Below are positions 54,122-64,000 of a stretch of 64,000 nt of DNA, piece by piece; the stretch's first letter is position 1; the number at the start of each line of letters is the position of its first letter. Location of the stretch: the NCBI GenBank assembly GCA_977006965.1, contig OZ345354.1, forward strand, positions 3,286,001 to 3,350,000. The letters run 5' to 3'. This stretch comes from Phymatolithon calcareum (lineage: Eukaryota > Rhodophyta > Florideophyceae > Hapalidiales). Both the position numbers and the translations under genes were made by a program. Below the pieces are notes generated by a model. The model worked only from the letters and a program-made list of their open reading frames with translations. It had not been told where the DNA came from and did not search any database.

Positions 54122-54433
54122 TCAGGAGAGCACAAGCGGGGGAAAGAGAGACAAGCAAACAAAACCCCCAAGAAGACAAAAAGACAGAATAAGCGTGAAG
54201 ATGTCGGCGTCGCCCCCCGGCAGCGCCCTTAGCTGGGCCGTCGACTGAGCCAGACGCACAAAAAGGGAAAAGGGGACCTTGAGCGCGGTTGTCATCGCGC
54301 TGGCTTGTGCGGCGAAACGGTCGCGGCCAAGAATGGTTGGGATAATTTCAATTCCGGATGGTCGAATGGACGTGAAGGCGAGCTTGAGCGTGCGCCATCC
54401 GAGCAGTCGAGGCGAAATTCGAAGATTTCCCAC
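54122..54433 (-). pseudogene. Repeat D exon-like sequence, copy 2
   Basis: A ~103-codon minus-strand frame starting GNLRISPRLLGWRTLKLAFT, then IIPTILGRDRFAAQASAMTT, ALKVPFSLFVRLAQS, ending in a hydrophobic stretch (LILSFCLLGGFVCLSLF). It aligns gaplessly with 26285-26520. It begins at GTG and not ATG, about 30 bp after the shared TATA box, so either a short leader exon exists or it is degraded. Family unknown. Confidence 0.4.
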
Positions 54434-54464
54434 CTTGCTTTACTCAGATGAACGAACTAACTAT

Positions 54465-54600
54465 CTTAAATACTACCAGCGAAGCGAAAAAACAGCGCAT
54501 AGATACACGAGAGACACGATTCCCTTTCGGCTCGGCAGATCACTTACTATGGGCATCGCGATGATCGCGATCCGAGTTGCGGGAGTACAGTCACGAGAGA
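54465..54600 (-). promoter_or_regulatory. TATA promoter of repeat D module, copy 2
   Basis: On the minus strand: GATCTGCC, GGAATCGTGTCTCTC, GCGCTGTTTTTTCGCTTCGCT then TATTTAAG (54465-54472). It is about 85% identical by eye to 55280-55400. Confidence 0.65.
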
Positions 54601-55279
54601 AACCGAAATCCGAGCCCCGAGGCGTACAGTCGGGACAAGAACAGCCAAATAAACAGCGGATGCAACACCGTCACCGCCCATCATCATGTGGGGGTTGTGC
54701 ACGGGCTGCGAGGCATGACATAAGCCCGAGGGCATGATATTCAACCGAGGCGCAGCCGAGGTCCGAATGTCATGGCCTGAGGGCGATTGTCATCCCGAGA
54801 GTACGGTGCACAACACGCTTGTCAACCGGCTGAGAAACAAGTGGAAAATAAGAATTTCGTACGAGTGTCCTATCAAAGTTGCTATGTCATCCCTAGGGAT
54901 GACATAGAAGCAATCAGTTGCAAGAGGAAGCCGATCATCGGCATGTCTACCCCCTCAGCCGATTGACAATGCAGTATGTGAGACGTGCGTGCTTGCGTGA
55001 TGAAATGTCTTAAATTTTCGATCTTTCTCTTTGTCTTATGGTTGGAACTATACAGGTCTCCTCTATGTCAGGAATGTGCATTGTTTCCTGAACCATTTGA
55101 TCACCGCCACCTGAAAAGGTCATATCGCACAGTCGCCAAACGTGCGCTTTATTAATACGTATTCCCCAGTCTCAAGCTTTAGGTACAAACCGATTCTGTT
55201 GGTTGTGGTAGACGAAAATGGGCCCATGACTTAGTAGGCATAAGGCACAGCCACCGGAGCCACCTTCATTTACTCTTAT
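54601..55279. other. Spacer between two promoter copies
   Basis: No supported gene. Contains the 26-bp palindrome at 54882-54907. Confidence 0.35.
54882..54907. repeat. 26-bp perfect palindrome
   Basis: Arms start CTATGTCATCCCT, no spacer, no mismatch. Confidence 0.95.
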
Positions 55280-55400
55280 CTTATATACTTCTAGCGAAGC
55301 GAAAAAACAGCGCATATATACGTGAGAGACACGATTCCCTTACAGCCCGGCAGATCACCTACTATGAGCATCCTAAGTATCGCGATCCGAGTGAATCTCG
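55280..55400 (-). promoter_or_regulatory. TATA promoter of repeat D module, copy 3
   Basis: Same block as 54465-54600, with TATATAAG at 55280-55287. The exon that follows copies 1 and 2 is not recognisable downstream here. Confidence 0.6.
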
Positions 55401-55827
55401 TATTGCACAACCCGATGTAACGGTACAGTAGTGGGTTGCGTTGTGCGCATGATACAATTGAGCTGTACGGTACTGTAGTCCACAAATACTTAATTTCTCC
55501 ATTACTTTATAGAGTGGCGCCCGTAGTATAAAAAGCGCTTCTCTTGTGTGCTATGCATGATGATCATACATAACACGAAAGAGAAGCGCTCTGTACGGCG
55601 CTCTCGAGCATATTCCGTCATCTCTTGCGATGATTCCTTTTGTTGGTAATTAGTGTCTATCAGGAAGGCATTAAACACACTGTCGTAAAGATTTGTTGAG
55701 ATTTGATTGATTCCACAAATAGACACGTTGCCCAGACAGAGTTGGACATGCAACCACTGTTGACTGATTCGCCAAATTGAATCATTCCTGCAAGACCCGT
55801 GAATTCAGCGCTTGTTTGCAGCAGCAG
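55401..55827. other. No recognisable gene
   Basis: Short minus-strand frame at 55502-55753 with no known motif. Confidence 0.35.
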
Positions 55828-55886
55828 CAACAACAGGAGAAGAGTAGAATCATGATCACCATGATTCTACTCTTCTCGAGTTGTTG
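55828..55886. repeat. Long hairpin, 27-bp arms
   Basis: CAACAAC and an 18-bp perfect stem GAGAAGAGTAGAATCATG pair across a 5-base loop, with a 2-bp mismatch in between. Confidence 0.9.
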
Positions 55887-56344
55887 ATGATGACGAGGAG
55901 TCTCGCGCCTGCGTCCAACAGCCTGAACGACATCGAGTCAGCGATTTAGAAACTAAAACAATTCCGCATTTGATAAACTCCACGATATCCACGTTCGTTA
56001 AAAGTAACATAAAAGATCTGTTGAACTGCATTTGCAAGCAGGACAGTCTGTCGTATTGTCTCAATGTCATTTATCGAATGACTGTCCTGGAGAAACGTTC
56101 TGGGCACAATAGACGAGTCTCGCGAGGGATCATGAACTTCAACAATCTACAGTCAAAAGTCCAGGCAATCGGATGTGCGCCTATCAATCCGTTCCTTGAG
56201 CAATTTGGGGAATCTTATCTGTTTCAATACATCCTTGAAACCTTGTTGCCAGCCGGTATAGATCCAATGTACGTCGCCAATAGCACTGCTGTATCTTCTT
56301 CGGAGATTAAAATCGCCTCGACATACCACAACAAGTTGAATCCA

Positions 56345-56860
56345 TCAAGCCACCGATACCGTTTTATCCTTAATTTCTCCATAGTCATTAAAGACTAGCC
56401 ATCCAAGGTAGAAGCCCTTCATCTCCCGCGTATGCAGCCGATCGAAAGTTTCCTGTCGGAGAAGTCCGCTCTCTCCACCGTCCAAATGCGCTTGAGCGAA
56501 GCGCGCCCAGTCTTGAAGCGTCATGTGCATCGTGCCAAATGGAGTCATGGTTTGCGAGTTGTTTGCATGTGGACCCGGTCTGAAACTAAATATTTTGTCA
56601 TTTGCACCTTTTTTGTGTCCCCATGGCTATGCACTTACGTTGCCGATTCCAAGAGCGTCGAATGCATATGTATTAATTCCCTGTGGTCCGACTACTTCTT
56701 CACGCATCAGAGTGTCGAACGATTTGCCGGAAACACGCTCCATCGTGAAACCAGCCACCGTGTATTCAGTAGAGTCTGGTAGCAATGCAAGTACGTTTTG
56801 GAGAAGATTCAAAACGATCCGCGATCCCTGCTTGCCCATTTAGTCAGGATCTCCGTAGAA
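56345..56860 (-). pseudogene. Beta-lactamase-fold serine hydrolase, C-terminal fragment
   Basis: The minus strand reads LNLLQNVLALLPDSTEYTVA, GFTMERVSGKSFDTLMREEV and VGPQGINTYAF, then after a stop, GTMHMTLQDWARFAQAHLDG and YLGWLVFNDYGE. This corresponds to the part of the class C beta-lactamase fold following the SxxK region. It overlaps the 38-kb fragment in sequence around RFNILQ/RIVLNLLQ, so it is a separate copy. The N-terminal half with SxxK is not found upstream. A stop at 56627 and a frame change make it inactive. Confidence 0.65.
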
Positions 56861-57063
56861 GAAGTGGAAGTTTTTATTTAAAAGTTACCAACGCTTCTGT
56901 GGTGCAATGCTCGGTGATCCAGTTGCCCTCTATTTTTCCTCCTTGCTCGGCAGAGGTAAAGGGACATAATATGGTCACTTAAATTTTTATTTATCATACC
57001 TTAATTTTTAATTTATTTTATGAACACATGGTCGAAAAGAGTACGGGAAGGTAATCTTATTCG

Positions 57064-57420
57064 TTATGGAAAGCATCGAAGTGATCCTTGCAAAGATGGT
57101 CTTCGCAATACATGCAAGCGCGCTTCACTATGCGGAATAGGGAATGCCGTGGCATATTCGTTAGTACGGGCGGCGATTGCTTCAATGAGAACGTCTGGAA
57201 TCCAAGTGCGAGCCATGAGTGCGGGCGTGACGGCAACGCCATTGTGCGAGCCAAGTGTTCGAAATTTAGCTTTGCACGGTGCAATGACGGCAATTTCAAC
57301 GACGGGCTCATAGCTGCCGTTCACGTCACGGGGACACTCCACAGTATTGGGTTGGAAAAGGGTCGTCACTCCTGGAGTAACAGAGGCGCCATTGCTCGGT
57401 GAAATGCGCATTTCCGACAT
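57064..57420 (-). CDS. Small uncharacterised ORF
   Basis: 118 codons from an ATG: MSEMRISPSNGASVTPGVTT, VEIAVIAPCKAKFRTLGSHN, PALMARTWIPDVLIEAIAAR. An overlapping frame at 57057-57311 ends with RACMYCEDHLCKDHFDAFH, which recalls a zinc-binding Cys/His cluster (B-box-like), so a frameshift or splice between the two frames is possible. I do not recognise the protein. Confidence 0.3.
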   Translation of the reverse strand: MSEMRISPSNGASVTPGVTTLFQPNTVECPRDVNGSYEPVVEIAVIAPCKAKFRTLGSHNGVAVTPALMARTWIPDVLIEAIAARTNEYATAFPIPHSEARLHVLRRPSLQGSLRCFP

Positions 57421-57591
57421 GATGAATGAGTGGTGCGTGGTTTAGAGGCGAGATGCTCCGGTACCATTTGGGTGTACAGTCTGAAAATGGTATCGTTTGA
57501 AAGTTACAGCTGTCCTTATTCTGTAAGCAAAAAAAGAAAGATTTTTATGATATAGAGGCTGAGAAATGCTCAAAAAGGAAAATTTCAAAAT

Positions 57592-57957
57592 TGTAAGGGA
57601 CATAATATGTCCCCTGTCCAGCAAAGAGATAGTCATAGTGGCCGTCGGTGGAGGAGAAGAACTAAGGAGGTTATCGGGCTCTGTGATTCCGGTTCCTACC
57701 TTGCCTGCTCCCGAGTCCGGGCCAGTTCGTCGTAATTACCGTTACGCAACCCAAACCGACCGATAAAACCCGTACATTTCGCTTGTTTCTCTTCCTTCTC
57801 TCTTTCTCTCTCTTTACCTCCTCTCTCAGCCGTACGCGCATTCGGCCCTACCAGCCAGAAGGACAACGCGCGTCCGAATTCGCTCTGTCGTGCTAACGCG
57901 GAAAGGGGGTCTCGAACACCCCGATCACCCAAGCCCTCCATAGGGCTTTGCATGACA
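57592..57957 (+). repeat. 5' LTR of the Ty3/Gypsy element (inferred limits)
   Basis: Begins TGTAAGGGACATAATATG and ends ...CATGACA, giving TG...CA ends, 2 bp before the inferred primer-binding site. It contains CGATAAAACC, a poly(A)-like signal, and a CT-rich tract. No second LTR in the window to confirm. Confidence 0.55.
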
Positions 57958-57959
57958 AC

Positions 57960-57975
57960 TGGTCTCCCGACCTAG
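57960..57975 (+). other. Primer-binding site of the Ty3/Gypsy element
   Basis: TGGTCTCCCGACCTAG starts with TGG, complementary to a tRNA CCA end, and could pair with a tRNA acceptor stem ending GGTCGGGAGACCA. Confidence 0.55.
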
Positions 57976-58070
57976 AAAGGTCACCTCTCTACCTCTTCTT
58001 TCTTCCGGTATCTGGGAAGTACAATTTCTCGAAGACCCATTATACGTCTTCGCCCCGAACAAACGTTGGT

Positions 58071-58976
58071 ATGTCACTGTTAGCTTCCGACGCCAACATG
58101 CCAAGACCCAAACGTCAAGAACGTCCCGGAGGACCATCTAGGACGTCTAGAACGTCGGAGAAGAATTCCTGCCAGGGATCGAAGGCCAATTCCGACTCTC
58201 GAATTTCCGGCAGCGAGCAGGTCGCTCCTGCTCATGGCCATAATTTGCGCATTCGAGTGTCCTCGAGGCAGAGCTCACGCAAATGTGCCGCTGATCTCGG
58301 TGCCATCCCAGGAAAAGCGGAAACCGGCTCTCGTGAGCCTGGTAGTGTACACCTTGAACAAGGATCTCGACCCAAGCAGGAAAATGCCATATCCAGGGAC
58401 GCATAAGGGGCCATCCTACACCTTATGGAGTCCCGACTCATGCCAGTTCGTCAGGCTGTTTCAGACTTGCAGGATTCGGTGAACATGCTAATGTCAAGGA
58501 TGACTTCACCTGACGCCACTCTAGAGGATATACGCAATCTACGTACAGACGTGAACAGGGTCATGGATCATCTCCGGACGATTCAAGTCTACGTTGAGAA
58601 TCATGACGAGATGATAAAAATGTTGCAAAGCACGTGTCAGGAAATCCGCGACGCAAATGACGGCGGTACATCATTGAGCGTCGCTAACTCGAAGGCTGAT
58701 TGGAAAGCAGTCTTTCCGGTATCTTCACGACGGCGCATCGAAATCATTCGCCCAATTTCGTCGGACGTCCGTCACTCGAAGCGGAGAAATGGGAGGAGAT
58801 CTAAACATCGCCAGTCCTCCAAGAGCGATAATCGTCGCACACGCCGGATTAAAAAGTACCCGGACTCCTCTGGCAGCTCATCGGATAGCGATGACGACAG
58901 CACGGACGAAAACCCGGAAGGCGGAGGGGATGATGTGGCGTCCAACGCCACTATCATACTCCCTACTTTCCTCTAA
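58071..58976 (+). pseudogene. Gag N-terminal region with one in-frame stop
   Basis: ATG codons at 58071 and 58098 open a basic, Ser/Arg-rich frame (MPRPKRQERPGGPSRTSRTS). A TAA at 58404-58406 interrupts it, and the same frame resumes as a helical segment (SRLMPVRQAVSDLQDSVNML; LRTDVNRVMDHLRTIQVYVE) and an acidic Ser/Asp tail ending at 58976. This looks like a coiled-coil gag N-terminus. Confidence 0.55.
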
Positions 58977-59805
58977 GACTAGCTCCCTTCAATTAGCCAT
59001 TACAGCTTGCATTTACAGCAAGCCCTTATAGATATCATTACAGTCATTACAGTAGCGTAGGTTTCGATACATACTTAGATCACTAAGGATCACTGAAAGC
59101 GAACCCTAGACCAGCTGCTGACAGAGCCTTACAGCTTACAGATGCATACACTACATTGCTTACACTGTAAGAATTACAGTGCGGTGCCTGTAGCGGGCTA
59201 GGAAGCAGCTTGGCGGCTTTCAGATTCTTCCATTGATCCAATTCTCATACTGCCAAGTCATCTTTTGGTCTATTGTTTTTTCTATAAAGGTCAGCGCTTC
59301 GCGCCGCCCTCGGCTTTCCGCCAGAGAACAACCCGACCACAGCCATTGTGCCAATTTGTGCGTTTAACAACCCCACAGATGACGACGATGACGGAAATTC
59401 AAGTACGAGTAGCTCGGATTCTTCAACTGACCGTTCCTACCGGCGCATGGGCATAGACGCAAAAGCTCACACCGATACGGATCTAGATCCCGGGAGCGCT
59501 CGCGAAAGATTACCCCTTCGTGACGTACGCAAGAATCCACACGGAGAAAGAAGGAGAAGGAAAGCAAAGGCCTAAAACACATAGGTCTCCGCAGACTTCG
59601 CACCACGAACTCCCGCTACAAGAAGGCCCTATCTTATAGAACGTACCAACTCCAAAACACCTCACAAGATGGCGACTCAAGGGAAACCGGAGAAGTAAAG
59701 GACCAGAAAAGACGACTGGAGATAACGTCACTATAGAAGGCCCCGTTCGGCGGGAAAGATCCAATCCTCATCCTGGACTTAGTTCGTGAAGCTGATACGG
59801 TTCGA
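58977..59805 (+). other. Retrotransposon interior without clear frame
   Basis: Between the gag pieces only Ser/Asp/Arg-rich scraps are open (for example 59348-59575). Probably decayed gag linker. Confidence 0.4.
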
Positions 59806-60219
59806 ATGAGCAAGGCACAAGCTTACCTCGCGCTCCCACATTACCTCTACGGGTTCGCTCTGAGCCAATTTGAATCCATTAGCGATGCATCCTCGACATC
59901 AAGTAGCGGTGTTACATGTTGGCCGGAAGCAGTTCAGTACCTGCTCCGATCGTTCGCTACCTCATCATCGATACAAAATGCACTGAGAGATTTGCGCGAC
60001 GTACAGCAGCAAGATGGGGAGAACCAGAGCGATTACAGCACACGGCTGGATGTTGCATGCCGTCGAGCTCGTAAAGTTTCTCATTGGACGAAAATGCACG
60101 ATGTTCGAGTCCGGGCTCGCACCGTAAATACAGCCAGTTGTTTCCTGACATCGGGAGGCTCATCCAGAGATTTGCTTCCTCGAACTAGTCGATTTCGCAC
60201 GCACGGAAAGCGCCGCTAA
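59806..60219 (+). pseudogene. Gag core domain
   Basis: GFALSQFESISD, WPEAVQYLLRSFATSSSIQN, ALRDLRDVQQQDGENQSDYS, TRLDVACRRA match the pattern of retrotransposon gag proteins (W..a...l...F......). The frame is lost after about 60110. Confidence 0.65.
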
Positions 60220-60601
60220 TAGGGCCCTGGTTCGGAAGACAACAACTTCGCAGCGGTGCTCTACATTGCGGCGCCGTGCCCCTGCACATTTGCTGGAGGA
60301 GAGCACATCAACCTCTAGTGACGCACCTTTCGCGGCTTCCAGAGGTCAGCACGGTAGTGGTGAGTTTTTCTTCCTCGGAGGCCCCGAATCATATGGCATT
60401 TTGTCCTCGATCCCGACCTCCGACTTGCCGTCGAATATCATGGATCGCTCCGTGTTGGACCCAGTTCAAGCTTAATGTCTACTGCTGGCAACAACTCGCA
60501 GGTTTGCTCGCATCGCTCGCCATGTTCCCACGGCACACGTTCCCGGTACACGGAGAAATTCGAACAGACCGGTGTAGGTCGATAGACCCAGACCACGAGC
60601 C

Positions 60602-60670
60602 GTGCGTCAAGAAGACCTCATCTGTTTTCACTGTTATGGGATGGGGCACATTGCGCCCGAATGTAGGTAG
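60602..60670 (+). pseudogene. Gag CCHC zinc knuckle
   Basis: VRQEDLICFHCYGMGHIAPECR fits C-x2-C-x4-H-x4-C exactly, then a TAG stop. The knuckle would bind RNA during packaging. Confidence 0.85.
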
Positions 60671-60820
60671 TCAGACTTCGACGTAATCGTAAACAACTTC
60701 GAACAGCTGACTGAAGAAGGTAAAAGGCGCGTCCCGACCGAGAGCTATCATCGGTCGAACGCCCGCTGCGAAACCGAGGCTACAAAGGCAATTTCGCCAA
60801 CCCCTGTTTCGAAAAACTAA

Positions 60821-61330
60821 GTGTGGGGGCCCCCTAACCGGGGAATACCCATCGAGCATTTTGCCTCCGTGCTCGAAAAATATTGTGGTGCTCAGAAGCC
60901 CGATCAAAGTACTTTCGCGCAACGACAGCTCAGGCGGTGGGATGTGTCGGCCTGGGTGCGATACAGGGCCCTACAAGCACCGGAGGCCATTTTTTTGATG
61001 GCGACGAAAGGAAATTACAAGGTCTACGCTTTTGTCGGGGACGTAAAAAATAGCACCATCCGGAAGCTTGTTGTTCTGGACACCGGCACTGAACCCAATT
61101 TTGTCCGCAAATGCGAATTGTCGCCGGAACTCCAACAGAAAGTCACCGCTGGAAATCCCCTTCCCGATATCCGGGATGCAAACGGACGACCAATACGCCT
61201 GGAAGGGACAATATTATTGACTGTCCAATTGGGCAGTATTCTGTTCGGACAGAGTTTATTGTTTGCGAGCGCCTAGCTGCGTCTGCTATATTAGGAGCAG
61301 ATTTCTGTGATCGCTTCGTGGAGGCAATCT
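60821..61330 (+). pseudogene. Aspartic protease
   Basis: IRKLVVLDTGTEPNFV carries the DTG active-site triad (codons from 61079), followed by IRLEGTILLTVQLG. The second conserved piece ILGADFCDRFVEA is in another frame at about 61290-61330, so a frameshift lies near 61260. Confidence 0.8.
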
Positions 61331-62040
61331 TTCCCCGACTGAGCCAGATCGAGATGGTCGATTGTACGCGTATCCCTATCACCCGGCGAGCACTGAAGAG
61401 ACCACCCAGTGCCCCTCCACTTCCGATTGTGCATGAGTACGACCTTAGACTTAGTCGCGTATCACCAAAGCTACGGGTAACCAAAGCGACCACGCTAGCC
61501 CCCGAATCCCAGACGTGGGTGATGGTGTCATCGGAGCGGGTGGGACTAGCTGTGCTGCAGCCCTTGTCGAAGCTGTATTCCGCTTACGGGATTTCGATCT
61601 CGAATAGCGTGGCCACCCTATCACCGGAAGAGCCATTCTGGATTCTGGTGGCGAATTTTTCGAATGGCACGCTCTCTGAAAAACGGGTAAGTGGTGGTAG
61701 GTACGGTCTTGCCGTACCCGACAGAAGTGCTTAACAGCTCCGTGTCTGTCGCAGAGGTTCTGGGATTGATTCCGGATACCGAAGACGTCATCTCGTTCCC
61801 CCGTGACACCCCAACCGGGAAGATTCCAGCGCAGAATCGCGAAGTTCTTGCGAGCTTAGACCTGTCCCACGTAGCCGAAGATCATCGGGACGATCCCTTG
61901 ATACCCTTTTCGCGAATGTGTAGCGACGAGTTTGGCGAAATATCGGCGACCACAGACCATATTAACCTGACTCCAGGAGCAGGACAGGTCGCTTCGCCGC
62001 CATATCGCGTAGGCCCTCGATCCCGCCAGGTGGAACAGGC
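61331..62040 (+). other. Protease-RT linker, decayed
   Basis: Open pieces (61111-61734 and 61691-62056) continue the pol frame with conserved-looking linker sequence but several frame changes. Confidence 0.5.
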
Positions 62041-62913
62041 CGCAATCTCAACGTAGCGACCGTAAAAGATACGTATCCCATCCCGAGAATGTACAAGTGC
62101 ATCGATTCACTCGGCACAGCCAAGGTATTCTCCACCCTGAATTGTAACTCTGGCTACTGGCAGGTCCCGATTGCAGGAGACCACCGCGACAAAACAGCCT
62201 TTGTTTTCCACTCGGGGCTCTATATTTTCAAGAAAATGCCGTTTGTTCTGACGAACGGCCCGCGACATTCTAACGTACGCTGGATATTTTTGCTTTCACA
62301 GTTTAAATGGAAAACATGTTTGGTCTACCTGGACGACATTATCATTTTTTCGAATTATACGGCGTCGCATTTCGACCACGAGCGTACGGTGCTCACCATC
62401 CTGAAGGACGCCCGTGTATCTCTCAAGCTTGAGAAATGCAGGTTTTTCATAGACAAGCTTAGCTACTTTGGACATGTTATTCCGCCCGGTGAACTTTCGG
62501 TGGACACGACCCGCACGGCACCACTTCTTGAAACCCAGCCTCCACGGACACAGACAGAGTTGAGGTCATTCCTCTGATTGTGCAATGTCTACCGCCGGTT
62601 CGTCCGCGATTTTGCCGAAATCGCAGCCCCGTTAAACAAACTGCTGAAAAAGGGCATGCCGACAAAGCTCGCTCCTTTTCTTGACGCCGAGCTACAAGCT
62701 TGTCGGAAGCTAATTGACGTGATCATCTCTCCCCCGGTGCTAGCTCTCCCGAAACTGGGACTTCCATATTCGGTGGATATCGATGCGAGTGCGAACATGG
62801 TAGGCGTCGCAGCCTTTCAACTGGACCACGTGGAACGACGCCCCATTAGATTCTGGTCGCGTTCGTTCGTCCCGGCGGAAAAAATTACTCGGCATCGGAA
62901 CGAGAATGTTTAG
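62041..62913 (+). pseudogene. Reverse transcriptase and start of RNase H
   Basis: Palm/finger motifs in order: VKDTYPIPR, FSTLNCNSGYWQVPI, KTAFVFHSGLYIFKKMPFVL, and the catalytic YLDD at 62326-62337 (LVYLDDIIIFS), then FGHVI. A TGA at 62575 breaks the frame before CNVYRRFVRDFAEIAAPLNK. The RNase H start PYSVDIDASANMVGVAAFQL ends with a stop at 62911. Confidence 0.9.
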
Positions 62914-62927
62914 CAGTCGTTTCGGCT

Positions 62928-63281
62928 GTGACGACATTGAGACCGTATTTGCAGGGGGAAATTTTCACTGTGTATACCGACTACGCGGCGCTGCGATGGA
63001 TACTGGAAATCGCTGATCCTTCTGGACGACTTATGCGCTGGAAGTTACGCCTGTCGGAGTTTAAGTTCAAGGTTGTTTACAAGAAAGGGAAGGAAAACAC
63101 GCAGGCCGACGCGCTTTCTCGTTTAAGCACGTTAGGCGAAACAACGGCAGATTTGGACGAAGAAATATCCTGCCTCGACGTGGACAAATTTTCACAAAAT
63201 AATCTCGACGCCGAGAGTGACGAATATCACGGACTCCGAAATGAGAACGAGATCGAGATGGATGCTCTGTTTGCCCTATAG
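62928..63281 (+). pseudogene. RNase H and tether
   Basis: RPYLQGEIFTVYTDYAALRW, GRLMRWKLRLSEFKFKVVYK and KENTQADALSRL are typical RNase H/connection motifs of Ty3/Gypsy pol, ending at a stop at 63279. Confidence 0.85.
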
Positions 63282-63314
63282 CATTACAACCCAACCGGTG
63301 TTCAGCTCACCCCG

Positions 63315-64000
63315 GTGACTCGGGAAGAACTCCTGCGGGAGCAGCTGGCGGATCTGTTTTGTGGCAGCGTGCGGAAAGGACTAGAAGACGGAAACGACCT
63401 TCCATTCGCACAGGATGAAGCTGGTATGCTAATCAGTCTGGCGAACGAGGCGCCTCAAGTGGTCGTTCCGGATTCGCTTCAAGGCAGAATACTGCATCTG
63501 CGCCAATACTCAACGATGTCCAGACACCCTGGAGGGCGAAAAACACCACTTTGTCGCATTCTGATATCCATTCTTGGCGATTTGAAGAATTTTGATTACT
63601 CTCTGCGAAGGAATTTTTACTGGCCCTCTATAGCGACAGACTGCTATGCGACTGCTCGAAACTGTCCTACCTGTGCTCAAAATCGAGTTAAGCTAAGACG
63701 AAACGCAAAAGGTTGAAGCTTTTTCCGGCAGCGAGACCACTGGAATTTTTGGGTATCGATATCCTAGGAGAGCTTATTAAGACACCGAGGGGAAATCGGT
63801 ATCTACTTGTCATCACGGATCGGTTTTCGACGCTCGTACGCACGGCACCACTCGCACGTATCAACGCAGCAGACATCGCCAAGGCGTTCGTGCATCATTG
63901 GGTGTTCGTGTACGGGCCACCTGTGCCATTGCTGTCTGATAACGGAAACAGTTTACGTCCAGTTTCTTCCAGCATGTCTGCGCAATTCTCGGCATCGAGA
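63315..64000 (+). pseudogene. Integrase, N-terminal zinc domain and core, cut by window end
   Basis: FYWPSIATDCYATARNCPTC is the HHCC-type zinc region; a TGA after RRNAKG at 63714 breaks the frame. The core continues with FLGIDILGELIKTPRGNRYL, LVITDRFSTLVRTAPL and VPLLSDNG, giving two of the D,D-35-E acidic residues. The window ends before the glutamate. Confidence 0.85.

Larger units (their letters stand above)
57592..64000 (+). mobile_element. Ty3/Gypsy-type LTR retrotransposon, defective, 5' part
   Basis: The order is 5' LTR, primer-binding site, gag, CCHC knuckle, protease, RT, RNase H, integrase. RNase H before integrase defines the Ty3/Gypsy order. Many stops and frameshifts break the polyprotein. 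The 3' end and 3' LTR lie outside the window, so LTR identity and age cannot be judged. Confidence 0.9.

Noticed and set aside
57592-57957. Solo LTR interpretation
   Set aside because: A primer-binding site and gag-pol genes follow directly, so this is the 5' LTR of a larger element.

Overview
This is a repeat-rich eukaryotic nuclear window. Coding genes are compact, some with a few short GT-AG introns, and they sit among many broken transposable elements. A plastid-type thioredoxin with a transit-like N-terminus, a STAND NTPase with a WD40 tail, two Sulfotransfer_4-type genes and a divergent glutamate-receptor-like channel together suggest an alga. A florideophyte red alga such as Chondrus is my best guess, by inference only; no rRNA or organelle marker is present.

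Layout. 1-898: right end of a MULE DNA transposon that cut the 3' end off a WD40 pseudogene (897-2626). That pseudogene is a 1.7-kb duplicate of the 3' part of a larger decayed STAND/WD40 gene (6439 to about 11480, minus strand). Between the two copies lie a TMX2-like fragment (minus) and an intact-looking small GTPase-fold gene (3963-4664). 11.5-16.9 kb: GC-rich decayed sequence, retroelement-like repeats and a LINE tail. 16.9-21.1 kb: plastid thioredoxin (two exons, minus), an array of palindromic repeats, and a four-exon glutamate-receptor-like gene. 23.9-27.5 kb: a two-domain and a one-domain sulfotransferase (minus). 29.2-31.5 kb: a complete but mutated hAT element with an 8-bp target duplication. 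32.55-37.16 kb: two abutting TA-flanked elements with CCCTCAATTGAGGG subterminal motifs. 37.6-46.7 kb: a beta-lactamase-like pseudogene cut by a Helitron, followed by a second Helitron start, a complete non-autonomous MULE with target duplication, a LINE with an R2-like layout, and a Helitron 3' end. 47.1-48.0 kb: a five-exon unknown gene. 48.8-57.4 kb: LINE scraps, one intact unknown ORF, a repeated promoter/exon module, a second beta-lactamase fragment and a short unknown ORF. 57.59 kb to the end: a defective Ty3/Gypsy retrotransposon (5' LTR, primer site, gag, protease, RT, RNase H, integrase) that runs off the window.

Likely functional genes are the GTPase, thioredoxin, two sulfotransferases, perhaps the channel (one apparent frameshift), the five-exon gene and the 216-aa ORF. 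The rest is mostly a record of transposition, nested insertion and gene decay. The most unusual signals are structural. A 108-bp near-perfect palindrome lies inside a WD40 reading frame and is kept in both copies. A three-unit array carries a palindromic core. Two related transposons abut head to head. A conserved TATA promoter plus exon recurs at distant sites.
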